The translations under genes and the position numbers were made by a program. Below, piece by piece: positions 50,407-62,463 of a DNA stretch of 64,000 bases. The stretch's first letter is position 1. The number at the start of each line of letters is the position of its first letter. Origin of the DNA: Streptomyces davaonensis JCM 4913 (GTDB lineage Bacteria > Actinomycetota > Actinomycetes > Streptomycetales > Streptomycetaceae); the NCBI RefSeq assembly GCF_000349325.1, contig NC_020504.1:8660326-8724325 (forward strand), in the 5' to 3' direction. A model generated the notes under the pieces. The model searched no databases and had not been told where the DNA came from. It saw only the letters and a program-made list of their open reading frames with translations.

Positions 50407-52017
50407 TCACTGGTTGACGCCAGGCTCCTGTGGAGGCGGCACGTGAGGGGCCAGAGCCTGGGGTGTGGAGGCGGACTCGGCGAGCCTCCCGTGCTGCATG
50501 ATGACGACACGGTTGGCGACCTGGTCGATCGCCGTGAGGTCGTGGCTGATGAATAGGGCCGCGAAGCCCAGCTCCTGCTGCAGTGTGGTGAAAAGGTCGA
50601 GCACTCGTGCCTGGACGGATAGGTCCAGGGCGGAGGTGGGCTCGTCCGCGATTACCAGTCGGGGGTTCAGCGCGAGTGCGCGGGCCAGACTCGCGCGTTG
50701 GCGTTGGCCGCCGCTGAGTTCGTGTGGATAGCGGTCCCTGTACGCCGACGGTAGGTGCACCGCGTCCAGGAGTGACTCGACCCGAGCCCGGATGGCTCGG
50801 GGCCCGAGGTGGCGTTGGTGGACGGTCAGCGGCTCGGCGACGCTGTCGCCGATGGTGAGCTGTGGGTTGAAGCTGGCTGCCGGGTCCTGGAAGACATAGC
50901 CGATGGGGTGCGTTCGGCGGTGCCGGCTGCGGCGGTCGGTCAGCGGTCGGCCGAATACGTATATTTCGCCAGCGGTGACGCGGGTCAGTCCGGCGATGGC
51001 CCGGCCGATGGTGGTCTTGCCGCTGCCGCTTGCGCCTACCAGGCCCAGGACTTCGTTCGGGCGGATGACGAAGGTGGCCCTGTCGACCGCGCGGAAGGAT
51101 GGCCGTCCAAGTCGCCTGGGGTAGTCGACGACCAGTCGGTCGGCTCGTACGACGGGCTGCTCGGCGTCCGCTGCCGAGGTATGCGCGTGCCCTGTTCCGC
51201 GAGAGACGACGGCGGGTGTGGCGGTTGACGGACGGGGGGTGTGCGCATGACCGGGCAGCGGGTACAGGCTGCGGGCCGTGCTCTGCTCCACGACTTTCAT
51301 GATTCGGCCTTCGCGCATCGTCGCCACGCGGTCGGCGATGTCGGCGACCGTCCTAGTGTTGTGGGTGATGAGCAGTAGGGCGGTGCCGAAGTCGGTGCGG
51401 CAGCTGTGCAACAGGGCCAGGATGTCGGCTTGGGCGGTGGTGTCCAGGGCTGTGGTCGGCTCGTCGGCCACGATGAGTTTGGCGCCTGTCGCCAGTGCCA
51501 TGGCGATCAAGACGCGTTGCTTCTGGCCGCCGGAGAGCTCGTGCGGGTAGTGGTTCACCCGGGTGTCCGGGTCTGGGAGGCCGACCTTGGCGAGCCACTC
51601 GATGGCCCGGGCCCGGCGATCGATTTTGCTGCGGCCGTGTCCGTGGGCTCGTAGTGCTTCGGCGAGCTGCCAGCCGATGGTGAAGACCGGGTTGAGGGTG
51701 GTGGATGGTTCCGGGAAGACCATGGCGGCCAGTGGGCCGCGCAGGGCGCGCAACCGGGCGGGAGACGCGGTCAGTACGTCCTCGGCAGGGTCGGTGGTGC
51801 CGTCGCCGAGCAGCACTAGGCCGCGGGTGGCCGCGGTGGTGGGCAGGAGCCCGAGGACGGACTTGGCAGTCACGGTCTTGCCGCTGCCGCTCTCGCCGAC
51901 CAGCGCGAGCACTTCCCCGGGCGCGATGGAGAGGCTCACTCCGTGTACGGCGGTGACGGGCCCGGTGTCGGTGGCAAAGGTGACGTGCAGGTCCTCGATG
52001 CGCAGCAGGTCAGGCAT
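50407..52017 (-). CDS. Fused dipeptide/oligopeptide ABC transporter ATPase (DppDF type)
   Basis: From ATG 52017, overlapping the permease gene, the product is 536 residues with two ATPase domains. Domain 1 has Walker A GESGSGKT (41-48), LSGGQKQR and LIVADEPTTALD. Domain 2 has GASGSGKT, LSGGQRQR and LVIADEPTSALD. In domain 1 the Q-loop reads VFPEPSTTLNPV, so the expected Gln is Pro; domain 2 keeps VFQDPAASFNP. The two sites may therefore be functionally unequal. It powers uptake through the two permeases encoded just upstream. Confidence 0.94.
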   Translation of the reverse strand: MPDLLRIEDLHVTFATDTGPVTAVHGVSLSIAPGEVLALVGESGSGKTVTAKSVLGLLPTTAATRGLVLLGDGTTDPAEDVLTASPARLRALRGPLAAMVFPEPSTTLNPVFTIGWQLAEALRAHGHGRSKIDRRARAIEWLAKVGLPDPDTRVNHYPHELSGGQKQRVLIAMALATGAKLIVADEPTTALDTTAQADILALLHSCRTDFGTALLLITHNTRTVADIADRVATMREGRIMKVVEQSTARSLYPLPGHAHTPRPSTATPAVVSRGTGHAHTSAADAEQPVVRADRLVVDYPRRLGRPSFRAVDRATFVIRPNEVLGLVGASGSGKTTIGRAIAGLTRVTAGEIYVFGRPLTDRRSRHRRTHPIGYVFQDPAASFNPQLTIGDSVAEPLTVHQRHLGPRAIRARVESLLDAVHLPSAYRDRYPHELSGGQRQRASLARALALNPRLVIADEPTSALDLSVQARVLDLFTTLQQELGFAALFISHDLTAIDQVANRVVIMQHGRLAESASTPQALAPHVPPPQEPGVNQ

Positions 52018-52975
52018 GGCTGGCGCCTTCCTCGTGTAGGGGCGCCGGGCCGCGCTGGCGTAGCCGTGGGTCGGCCAGGTCGGTGAGGCCCTCGCCGAGC
52101 AGGGTCGTGCCGAGGACGGTGAGCATGATGGCCAGGCCGGGTGGCAGCGCGGTCCACCAGATGCCCGCGGTGACGTCCGCGACTGACCGGCCCAGGTCAT
52201 AGCCCCACTCGGCGGCGGAGTTGGGCTCGATGCCCATGCCGAGGAAGCCGAGGCCGGCCAGGGTGAGGAGGGCGTCGGAGGCGTTGAGGGTGAGGAGCAG
52301 CGGGAGGGTGCGCACGGAGTTGCGCAGCACGTGGCGGACCATGATGCGCCGCGTGCTGGTGCCGATGACCTGGGCCGCTTCCACGTAGGGCTCCGTCTTC
52401 ACTCGGATTGCTTCGGACCGTACGACCCGGAAGTACTGTGGTACGAAGGCCACGGCAACGGCACAGGCCGTCGCGCCCAGGCCACCGGCGAGGCTGGACT
52501 GGCCGCCGCTCATCGCGAGCGACATGACGATGGCGAGCAACAGGGGCGGGAACGCGTACAACGCGTCGGCCACCCCTACCAGCAGTCGGTCCAGTCGGCC
52601 GCCGAGATAGCCGGAGACCAGGCCCAGAACGGTTCCCGGGACCGCCGACAGCAGTAGCGTGATGGTGATGATCTCGATGGCGGTCCGGGTGCCCCAGATC
52701 GTGCGTGAGAGCACGTCGTACCCGGTTACAGTGGTGCCCAAGGGGTGATCGCCGCCGCGGGGCTGGTGGGCACCGAACAACTCGGCGCCGTCCTGCAGTT
52801 GGGCGTAGCCGTACGGTGCCAGCAGGGGCGCTGCGAGGGCGGTGAGCAGGACCAGCCCGGTCAGCGCAGCCCCGATGAGCAGCATGGCCCGCTGTACGCC
52901 GGTCCCCGCGCGCAGCCGGGCGCGCACTCGGCCCGGCGGCAGGGCCCGAGGAGGGTCGGGGATACGGTCGGCCAT
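52010..52975 (-). CDS. Dipeptide/oligopeptide ABC permease, DppC type
   Basis: The 321-residue protein has an N-terminal transmembrane segment, a periplasmic region with 'GTTVTGYDVLSRTIWGTRTA', and five further helices. 'EAAQVIGTSTRRIMVRHVLRNSV' is the EAA loop that contacts the ATPase. This is the DppC/OppC layout. It begins 2 bases after the DppB-type gene and overlaps the ATPase gene by 8 bases. Confidence 0.93.
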   Translation of the reverse strand: MADRIPDPPRALPPGRVRARLRAGTGVQRAMLLIGAALTGLVLLTALAAPLLAPYGYAQLQDGAELFGAHQPRGGDHPLGTTVTGYDVLSRTIWGTRTAIEIITITLLLSAVPGTVLGLVSGYLGGRLDRLLVGVADALYAFPPLLLAIVMSLAMSGGQSSLAGGLGATACAVAVAFVPQYFRVVRSEAIRVKTEPYVEAAQVIGTSTRRIMVRHVLRNSVRTLPLLLTLNASDALLTLAGLGFLGMGIEPNSAAEWGYDLGRSVADVTAGIWWTALPPGLAIMLTVLGTTLLGEGLTDLADPRLRQRGPAPLHEEGASHA

Positions 52976-52977
52976 GC

Positions 52978-54003
52978 TCAGTACCTCACCCGGGGATCGA
53001 CCAGCGCCACGGCGACGTCGACGAGGAAGTTCGTCACCGCGACGACGACGGCCGCCAGGGCCACGATTCCTTGCACAGCCGGGAAGTCACGAGCCGTCAG
53101 GTAGTGGACGAGCCGGTGGCCGAGGCCCTGCCACTCGAAGGTGGTTTCGATCAGGACGGCTCCGCCGAGCAGCGCGGCGACCTGAAGCCCAAGAGCGGTG
53201 ACGACCGGGGCCAGCGCGGGCCGGGCGGCGTGCAACGTGACCAGCCGGAATGGCGTCACCCCGCGTGATCGGGCGGCCTCGACGTAGTCGGCGTGCAGGG
53301 TGCCGATGAAGTTCGTGCGCACCAACCGCAGCAGCACGCCCGCCAGTACCAGTCCCAGCGCGAGGGCGGGCAGTACCGCGTGCCTCAGCACGTCGGCCAC
53401 GGCCGTGCGGTTGCCGCTGCGCAGGGCATCGACCAGGTAGAGGCCGGTGGTGTCGGTCTGGTCGTGGAGGAACAGCTGGACGTTGGGGCTCGCCCGGCCG
53501 GAGGCGGGCAGCCAGCCGAGCCAGACGGCGAAGACGAGTTTGAGCAGCAGGCCGAGGAAGAAGACGGGCACAGCATAGGTGAGGATCGCGAACAGCCGCA
53601 GCGCCACGTCCGGTGCGCGATCCCGGTACCAGGCGGCGACCATGCCTAGCGGTACGCCGACGACCAGGGCCACGGCGAGGGCGTAGGCGGCGAGTTCGGC
53701 GGTGGCTGCTCCGTGCGTGCTCAACACCTGTGTGACCGGCTGGTTGTCGGTGGCGGTGCGGCCGAAGTCGCCGGTCGCCAGGGCCCGCAGATAGTCCGCG
53801 TACTGGGTGAGCAGCGGCCGGTCGTAGCCCGCCTCGTGGAGTTTGTCCTGCAGCTGGGCGGGGGTGAGCCGGCTGCCGAAGGCGGCGGTGACTGGGTCTC
53901 CGGTCGCGCGCATGAGGAAGAAGACCAGGCTGACCAGGATCAGCACGGTGGGGATGACGAGCAGGAACCGGGTGGCCAGGTAGCGGGCGAGAGCGTGGCT
54001 CAC
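52978..54003 (-). CDS. Dipeptide/oligopeptide ABC permease, DppB type
   Basis: GTG 54003 overlaps the stop of the binding-protein gene (GTGA) and gives 341 residues. 'MSHALARYLATRFLLVIPTV', 'LILVSLVFFLMRATGDPV' is the classical DppB start, with 'YVEAARSRGVTPFRLVTLHAARPAL' as the EAA loop and about six transmembrane helices. It pairs with the DppC-type permease to form the channel. Confidence 0.93.
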   Translation of the reverse strand: MSHALARYLATRFLLVIPTVLILVSLVFFLMRATGDPVTAAFGSRLTPAQLQDKLHEAGYDRPLLTQYADYLRALATGDFGRTATDNQPVTQVLSTHGAATAELAAYALAVALVVGVPLGMVAAWYRDRAPDVALRLFAILTYAVPVFFLGLLLKLVFAVWLGWLPASGRASPNVQLFLHDQTDTTGLYLVDALRSGNRTAVADVLRHAVLPALALGLVLAGVLLRLVRTNFIGTLHADYVEAARSRGVTPFRLVTLHAARPALAPVVTALGLQVAALLGGAVLIETTFEWQGLGHRLVHYLTARDFPAVQGIVALAAVVVAVTNFLVDVAVALVDPRVRY

Positions 54004-55631
54004 TTCTTCGCGAGCTCCGCCCAGCGGAACTGGTACGTCGCGTCCAGTTCGGCCGGTACGCCGCTGAGGCTGGTGCGGGTGACGATCGGTGTGGAGCCTT
54101 GAAGCAGCGGGATCAGCGGGGCCGACGCGGCGGCCTTGTCCTGTACCTGCTTGAGCAGGGCCGTCCGCTTGGCGGAGTCCGTCTCGGTCTGTTCCTGGGC
54201 GATCAGGTCCCGTACAGCGGGGTCGCGGTACTGGCCGGCGCCGGCGTAGAACGGGGACAGGTAGTTGTCGGCGTCGAGGTAGTCGGCGTGCCAGCCGAGT
54301 TGGTACAGCGGGTAGCGGCCGGCGACGAGGTCCTTGTTGTACCGGGTCCACTCGGTGGACTGCAGTTTCACCGTGAACAGGCCGGTTGCTTCGAGCTGGG
54401 TCTTGATCAGGGTGTACTCGTCCGCCGAGGACGTGCCGTAGTGGTCGGTGTTGTACTGCAGGTTGAGGGTGACCGGGGTGCTCACCTTCGCGGCCTTGAG
54501 GCGGGCGGCGGCCGCAGCCTTGTCGGGGCCGCCCTTCTTGTCTCCGTACAGCGACTTGAAGGAGGGGGCGGCGCCGGGGAGGCCGTCCGGCACCGAGGTG
54601 TAGAGCGGGCGGTAGCTGTTCTTGTAGACCTGCTGGGCGAGTTGGGCCCGGTCTATGGAGTCGGCGACGGCCTGCCGGACGGCCAGGGCCTTCACCTCGT
54701 CGGGGTTCTTGGTGCCGCTGCCGTAGGGCTGGGTCTTGAGGCCGAAGACGAGGTAGCGGACGTCATTGCCGGAGCCGGTGTGGACCTGGATGCCTTTCTT
54801 GGTCGACAGGTCGTTCAGGTCGGCCGTGCCGAGGGTGCGGTGGACGGCGTCGAGGGCGCCCTGCTGGATGTCCAGCTTCATGTTGGCGGCGTCGGTGTAG
54901 TACTTGAGCCGGACGCTCTTGGTCTTCGGGGTGCCGAGCGGCCCCTGGTAGGCGGTGTTGGTCGTGAAGGCGATCAGCGAATTTTTGTCGTAGGTGGCGA
55001 TGCCGTACGGGCCGTTCCAGGGCTTGCCGGCCACGACGGCCCGGTCGTCGAGAAGCTTGTCCGCCGGGAAGACCTGCTCGTCGACGATGAAGGCTGCAGT
55101 CGTCGACAGCACCTGCGGGAACAGGGTGTCGCCGGCCGACTTGAGGGTGAAGACCACGGTCGTGGGCGTCGGCGCGGCGACGGAGGAGAGGTTGTACAGC
55201 AGCGGGGACGGGCCGCCCGGGTCGGCGATCCTCAGCATCCGGTCGAAGCTGAACTTCACGTCAGACGCCGTCAGTTGGTGTCCATTGGCGAACGTCAGCC
55301 CCGGCTTCAGGGTGACCGTGTACTCCTTGGCCCCGGTCGGCTCGATCCCGGACGCGAGGTCCGGCGTCACCTCGGACGAGCCGTTTTTGGCACTGAGTAG
55401 GGTTGCGTAGATCTCGCTCGCGACGGCGCCGGAGCCCGCGTTCCAGGCGCCCGCCGGGTCGAGGCTCGTGACCTGATCGGTCGTACCGATGGTGATCACG
55501 GCACCGTCGGATTGCCGACCGTCCGAGGTCTTGGTGCTGGTGCAGCCGAGGGCGGCCAGCAGCAGGGCGGTGCCGAGGGAGAGCGTGCCGACGCCGGACG
55601 GGATCGGTCTTATGCCTATGCGGAATGGCAT
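54000..55631 (-). CDS. Extracellular solute-binding lipoprotein, family 5
   Basis: The 543-residue protein has a lipoprotein signal with lipobox LAALGC (Cys30), so it is anchored outside the membrane. 'DQVTSLDPAGAWNAGSGAVASEIYATLL', 'LKPGLTFANGHQLTASDVKFSFDRML' and 'VRQAVADSIDRAQLAQQVY' are the family 5 (peptide/nickel-type) landmarks. It delivers peptides or a related ligand to the permeases downstream. The gene order, binding protein, DppB, DppC, then fused ATPase, makes a complete importer. Confidence 0.94.
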   Translation of the reverse strand: MPFRIGIRPIPSGVGTLSLGTALLLAALGCTSTKTSDGRQSDGAVITIGTTDQVTSLDPAGAWNAGSGAVASEIYATLLSAKNGSSEVTPDLASGIEPTGAKEYTVTLKPGLTFANGHQLTASDVKFSFDRMLRIADPGGPSPLLYNLSSVAAPTPTTVVFTLKSAGDTLFPQVLSTTAAFIVDEQVFPADKLLDDRAVVAGKPWNGPYGIATYDKNSLIAFTTNTAYQGPLGTPKTKSVRLKYYTDAANMKLDIQQGALDAVHRTLGTADLNDLSTKKGIQVHTGSGNDVRYLVFGLKTQPYGSGTKNPDEVKALAVRQAVADSIDRAQLAQQVYKNSYRPLYTSVPDGLPGAAPSFKSLYGDKKGGPDKAAAAARLKAAKVSTPVTLNLQYNTDHYGTSSADEYTLIKTQLEATGLFTVKLQSTEWTRYNKDLVAGRYPLYQLGWHADYLDADNYLSPFYAGAGQYRDPAVRDLIAQEQTETDSAKRTALLKQVQDKAAASAPLIPLLQGSTPIVTRTSLSGVPAELDATYQFRWAELAKK

Positions 55632-55771
55632 GGAGGCTTTCTACTTCCAAATCAGTCGGTGCACACGGGAGTTCCGCTGTAAGACTGCCGCAGATCGACT
55701 GCCGAGGCAGCGCGGACGGGCCGCGCCGGGGGCCGTCGCTCACGGCAGCCGTGAGCGACGGCTCTGTGGCG

Positions 55772-56422
<651 letters not shown>

Positions 56423-56884
56423 GTCGCTCTCTCCGTTTCGCAGGTGGCCCTCAGGTGCGGGCCGACGTCACCCTCACCCTTGCCCGCCCGGCGGATTGGC
56501 GGCGTCAGTCAGATGACTGGTTCTGCACGGCCGGCATCACGGTGGGGACGCGGCTGGAGTGAGGGCGAGTGGCTCAATCCAGGCAGGGCCGGGGGTGCTT
56601 GCGGCCTCGACGGCACTCCCCAAGGTCGGGGCCGCGAAGGGGGTGTGCCGTCCGGCGTTCACGGTCTGACCAGGCCAGAGTCCGCGCCGAACGTAGCCCT
56701 TGGGGCATGGCTGTACGGGAGAACCAGTCACGTGACAGACGCGTGCCGGCCGCTGCCCGCAGCACGCTGTGGGGACCCGTTCCGAGCGGCGGGCCCGGGC
56801 CAACCGGTCTCTGACGCCGCGCGGGGCGATGACTCTGGTCCCCCGGGGAGGATTCCCGGTTCTGATGATGAGGAGGGCCCGGCA
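56423..56884. other. Divergent intergenic region
   Basis: It should hold promoters for the isochorismatase-like gene (-) and the hydrolase gene (+). The plus-strand frame of the hydrolase is open through it, but its first ~147 codons are not protein-like. I see no clear promoter boxes, operator or small gene. Confidence 0.4.
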
Positions 56885-57688
56885 ATGACCCCCAGGTCTG
56901 TGCCCGTGGTGCTGATCCACGGTCTGTGGATCCACCCGGCGAGTTGGCAAAGCTGGATCGAGCTGTTGGAGGAGGCCGGCTACGACCCGATCGCGCCGGG
57001 CTGGCCCGGCGTCGGCGAGACGCCGGAGGAGACGCGGGCGCATCCGGCGGCCACGGCTGGCTATGGGATCACGGACATCGCCGACCATTACGCCCGGATC
57101 ATCGCCGACCTGCCGGTGAAGCCAATGGTGATCGGGCACTCGTTCGGCGGTCTCATCGCCCAGAACCTCCTGGGCCGCGAGCTGGTCGCGGCGGCGGTCG
57201 CCATCGACCCCGCCCCGATCAGGGGTGTGAAGCCGGTGCCGGTGTCGACGCTGCGGTCGACGTTCGTGGGGCTGGGCAACCCGGGCAACCGCTCCAAGGC
57301 CGTGTCACTGAACGCCCAGCAGTTTCGGTACGCGTTCGGCAACGCCCTGCCCGCCGACGAGTCGGACGACCTCTACGCCCGCTGGGCCATCCCCGGTCCG
57401 GCCCGCCCGCTGTTCGAGGCGGCGTTCGCCAACTTCAGCCCCTCCTCGCCCGCGCGGGTCGCCACCCACAACAACGCCCGGGGCCCGCTGCTGCTGATCT
57501 CCGGGGGCAAGGACCACATCGTGCCGCCCTCGGTCGTCCGGTCCGCAGCCAAGCAGTACCGCCGTTCCTCGGCCGTGACCGAGGTGAGCGCGTTCCCCGA
57601 CCGCGGGCACTCCCTGACCCTCGACCACGGGTGGCGCGAGGTCGCCGAGGCCGCCGTGGCCTGGCTCGACAAGAACCGGCCCGCCTGA
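56885..57688 (+). CDS. Alpha/beta hydrolase
   Basis: ATG 56885 is preceded by GAGGAGGG and gives 267 residues. 'VVLIHGLWIHPASWQSWIELL' is the oxyanion region, 'MVIGHSFGGLIAQNLLG' the nucleophile elbow (GHSFG) and 'FPDRGHSLTLDHGW' the catalytic His. 'LLLISGGKDHIVPP' carries the acid. It has no signal peptide. It begins a plus-strand set of hydrolase genes. Substrate unknown. Confidence 0.93.
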   Translation: MTPRSVPVVLIHGLWIHPASWQSWIELLEEAGYDPIAPGWPGVGETPEETRAHPAATAGYGITDIADHYARIIADLPVKPMVIGHSFGGLIAQNLLGRELVAAAVAIDPAPIRGVKPVPVSTLRSTFVGLGNPGNRSKAVSLNAQQFRYAFGNALPADESDDLYARWAIPGPARPLFEAAFANFSPSSPARVATHNNARGPLLLISGGKDHIVPPSVVRSAAKQYRRSSAVTEVSAFPDRGHSLTLDHGWREVAEAAVAWLDKNRPA

Positions 57689-57746
57689 CCAACCCCCGGC
57701 ACGCGGACTCCTACACCGCTACGGAACAGAACGAGGAGATGAAGAC

Positions 57747-60249
<2,503 letters not shown>

Positions 60250-60267
60250 CAGCCCATGTGGCAGGGG

Positions 60268-60861
60268 TCAGTCGGCGGGCCAGGCGGCGAGGGCCTGGTC
60301 GGCGACGCGGTGCAGGTCCTCGCGGCTGGCGCCGCCGGTGGCCTGCACCGAGATGCCCTGGCCCACCGCGGTCAGGTAGCGGGCCAGACCATCGGCGTCG
60401 GCCGATTCCGGCAGGTCCCCCTCGCGCTGCGCGCGCTCGAACCGCTCGCGCAGGGCTGCGACGCCGGACTCACGGCGGGCGGCGAGATCGGCGCGGGCCG
60501 GATCGCCCTCGGGCCCGCACGCGAGGGCGGACTGCACCAGCAGACAGCCGCGCGGGCAGCCGGGGGTGGTGTAGGCATCCGCGCAGCCGTGCAGCATCGT
60601 CTCGGCGACCTGGCGGGCTGTCGGCTGGGTGAGGGCTTCGGCGACGAACGCGCCCGGGCCTTCGAGGTAGCGGTCGACGGCCTTGCGGAACAGTTCCTCC
60701 TTGTTGCCGTAGGCGGCGTAGATGCTGCGCCGGTTGATGCCCATGGTCTCGGTCAGCTCGTTCAGCGAGGCGCCCTCGTAGCCCTCGGCCCAGAACAGAC
60801 GCATCGCCTTGTCGAGGGCCACGTCGGCGTCGAAGGAGCGGGGCCGTCCTGTCCTGGCCAT
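60268..60861 (-). CDS. TetR-family transcriptional regulator
   Basis: The 197-residue protein has the N-terminal TetR HTH (ALDKAMRLFWAEGYEGASLN, then ELTETMGINRRSIYAAYGNK) and a helical ligand-binding part with Cys residues (GCADAYTTPGCPRGCLLV) as in the TetR subgroup with 'PxGCLL'. It is divergent from the SDR gene and converges on the haloperoxidase-like gene. The palindrome at 60940-60952 is its likely operator. Confidence 0.95.
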   Translation of the reverse strand: MARTGRPRSFDADVALDKAMRLFWAEGYEGASLNELTETMGINRRSIYAAYGNKEELFRKAVDRYLEGPGAFVAEALTQPTARQVAETMLHGCADAYTTPGCPRGCLLVQSALACGPEGDPARADLAARRESGVAALRERFERAQREGDLPESADADGLARYLTAVGQGISVQATGGASREDLHRVADQALAAWPAD

Positions 60862-60939
60862 CTGAGCCTCCCGAAAAGAAGTCCGCTGCCGCGGAATGGA
60901 TCCGTCGTGGCCCGTGTTGCAGCCACCACGACATAGTAA

Positions 60940-60952
60940 CCGAACGGTTCGG
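60940..60952. promoter_or_regulatory. TetR operator candidate
   Basis: CCGAAC-G-GTTCGG is a perfect inverted repeat, located between the divergent TetR and SDR genes. It sits 35 bases before the SDR ATG and 79 bases before the TetR ATG. This is the classic place and form of an autoregulatory TetR site controlling both directions. Confidence 0.65.
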
Positions 60953-60986
60953 AATTACGGATGTCGCTGAGACGGAGAACAACACC

Positions 60987-61766
60987 ATGACCACGCAGAC
61001 CGTGGACCACGCCGCAACAACCTCGGACAAGCCGCTCACCGGGAAGGCCGCGCTGGTGACCGGCGGATCACGCGGTATTGGCGCCGCGATCGTGCGCCGG
61101 CTCGCCTCCGACGGCGCCGCCGTCGCCTTCACCTACTCCAGCGCCAAGGACCAGGCGGAGGCCCTGGCCGAGGAAATCGGCGTGGCTGGCGGGCGTGCGC
61201 TCGCGATCCAGGCCGACAGCGCGGACGAGGAGGCCGTACGCGCCGCGATCACCAAGACGGTCCAGCACCTGGGAGCCCTGGACATCCTTGTGAACAACGC
61301 GGGCGTCGCCCACGTCGCCCCGATCGAGGACTTCCCGCTGACCGAGTTCGACCGCATGATCGCGGTCAATGTCCGTGGCGTCTTCACCGCGATCCAGGCC
61401 GCCGCAGCGCACCTTGGCCAGGGCGGGCGGATCATCACCATCGGCAGCATCAACGCCGACCGCATCCCGGTGCCGGGCATCGGCGTCTACTCCCTGACCA
61501 AGGCCGCCGTGGCCGGTCTCACCCGGGGCCTAGCCCGCGAGCTCGGCCCGCGCGGCATCACCGTCAACACCGTGCAGCCCGGCCCCACCGAGACCGACAT
61601 GAACCCCGACTCGGGCCCGTTCGCCGAGTCCATGAAGCAGCTGATGCCGGTCGGCCACTACGCCCAGCCCGCCGACATCGCCAGCGCCGTCGCCTACCTC
61701 GCCCGCCCCGAAGCCCGGTTCATCACCGGCACCAGCTGGGACGTCGACGGCGGCTTCGCCGTCTGA
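60987..61766 (+). CDS. Short-chain dehydrogenase/reductase
   Basis: The 259-residue protein has the cofactor motif TGGSRGIG (about 25-32), NNAG, the catalytic Ser in TIGSINADR and Tyr-x3-Lys in YSLTKAA. 'GPTETDMNPDSG' and the C-terminal 'ITGTSWDVDGGF' are typical of classical SDRs of the 3-ketoacyl-ACP-reductase-like group. It is directly downstream of the candidate TetR operator and probably induced when the repressor binds its ligand. Confidence 0.94.
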   Translation: MTTQTVDHAATTSDKPLTGKAALVTGGSRGIGAAIVRRLASDGAAVAFTYSSAKDQAEALAEEIGVAGGRALAIQADSADEEAVRAAITKTVQHLGALDILVNNAGVAHVAPIEDFPLTEFDRMIAVNVRGVFTAIQAAAAHLGQGGRIITIGSINADRIPVPGIGVYSLTKAAVAGLTRGLARELGPRGITVNTVQPGPTETDMNPDSGPFAESMKQLMPVGHYAQPADIASAVAYLARPEARFITGTSWDVDGGFAV

Positions 61767-61856
61767 CCACGACCGGAAGCAGCCGGGCGGGGCCTCCCCC
61801 GACCCCGCCCGGCCCGCCGCCCGTCCACCACACCCCCTTCAGTACAGGAGCCCGCC

Positions 61857-62462
61857 ATGCCCATCGGAATCATCGGCGCCGGAGCCATCGGAACCGCCCT
61901 AGGCGAACGCCTCGTCGCCGCCGGAGAGCAGGTCCTCATCAGCAACAGCCGCGGACCCGACTCCCTGCAACACCTCGTCGCCGCGGCGGGCCCCGGCCTG
62001 ACCGCTACCACCGTCAAGGAAGCCGCGGCCGAGGACATCGTCGTCCTCGCCGTCCCCTGGCGGCGGCTGAAGGACGCGGTCGCCGCCACCGGTCTCGACG
62101 ACTGGAGCGGCCGCATTGTCATCGACACCACCAACCCGCTCGGCCCGCCCGACTTCAAGGTCGCCGACCTCGGCGGCCGCACCTCCAGCGAGGTCGTCGC
62201 CGATCTCGTCCCCGGCGCGAAGCTGGTCAAGGCGTTCAACACTCTGCCGCCGCACGTCCTGGGCGCGAACCCCCGTACCCCAGCCGGACGCCGGGTGATC
62301 TTCCTGTCCGGCGACGACGCCGGCGCCAACGACCGCATCACGCGCCTGATCGAGCGCGCCGGCTGGGCCGCCGTAGACCTCGGCCGCCTAGCCACCGGCG
62401 GCCGCCTCCAGCAATTCCCAGGCGGCCCCCTGCCCACCCTCAGCCTGCTAAAGGAGAACTGA
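61857..62462 (+). CDS. NADP/F420-dependent oxidoreductase-like protein
   Basis: The 201-residue protein has an N-terminal Rossmann motif (GIIGAGAIGTALGERLVAAG) and the order 'ISNSRGPDSL', 'DIVVLAVPWRRLKD', 'VIDTTNPL', 'VKAFNTLPP'. This matches the NADPH-dependent F420 reductase/coenzyme-binding family (F420_oxidored). Many members serve as NADP-dependent reductases of unknown substrate. It is separated by one base from the next gene. Confidence 0.9.
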   Translation: MPIGIIGAGAIGTALGERLVAAGEQVLISNSRGPDSLQHLVAAAGPGLTATTVKEAAAEDIVVLAVPWRRLKDAVAATGLDDWSGRIVIDTTNPLGPPDFKVADLGGRTSSEVVADLVPGAKLVKAFNTLPPHVLGANPRTPAGRRVIFLSGDDAGANDRITRLIERAGWAAVDLGRLATGGRLQQFPGGPLPTLSLLKEN

Positions 62463-62463
62463 C

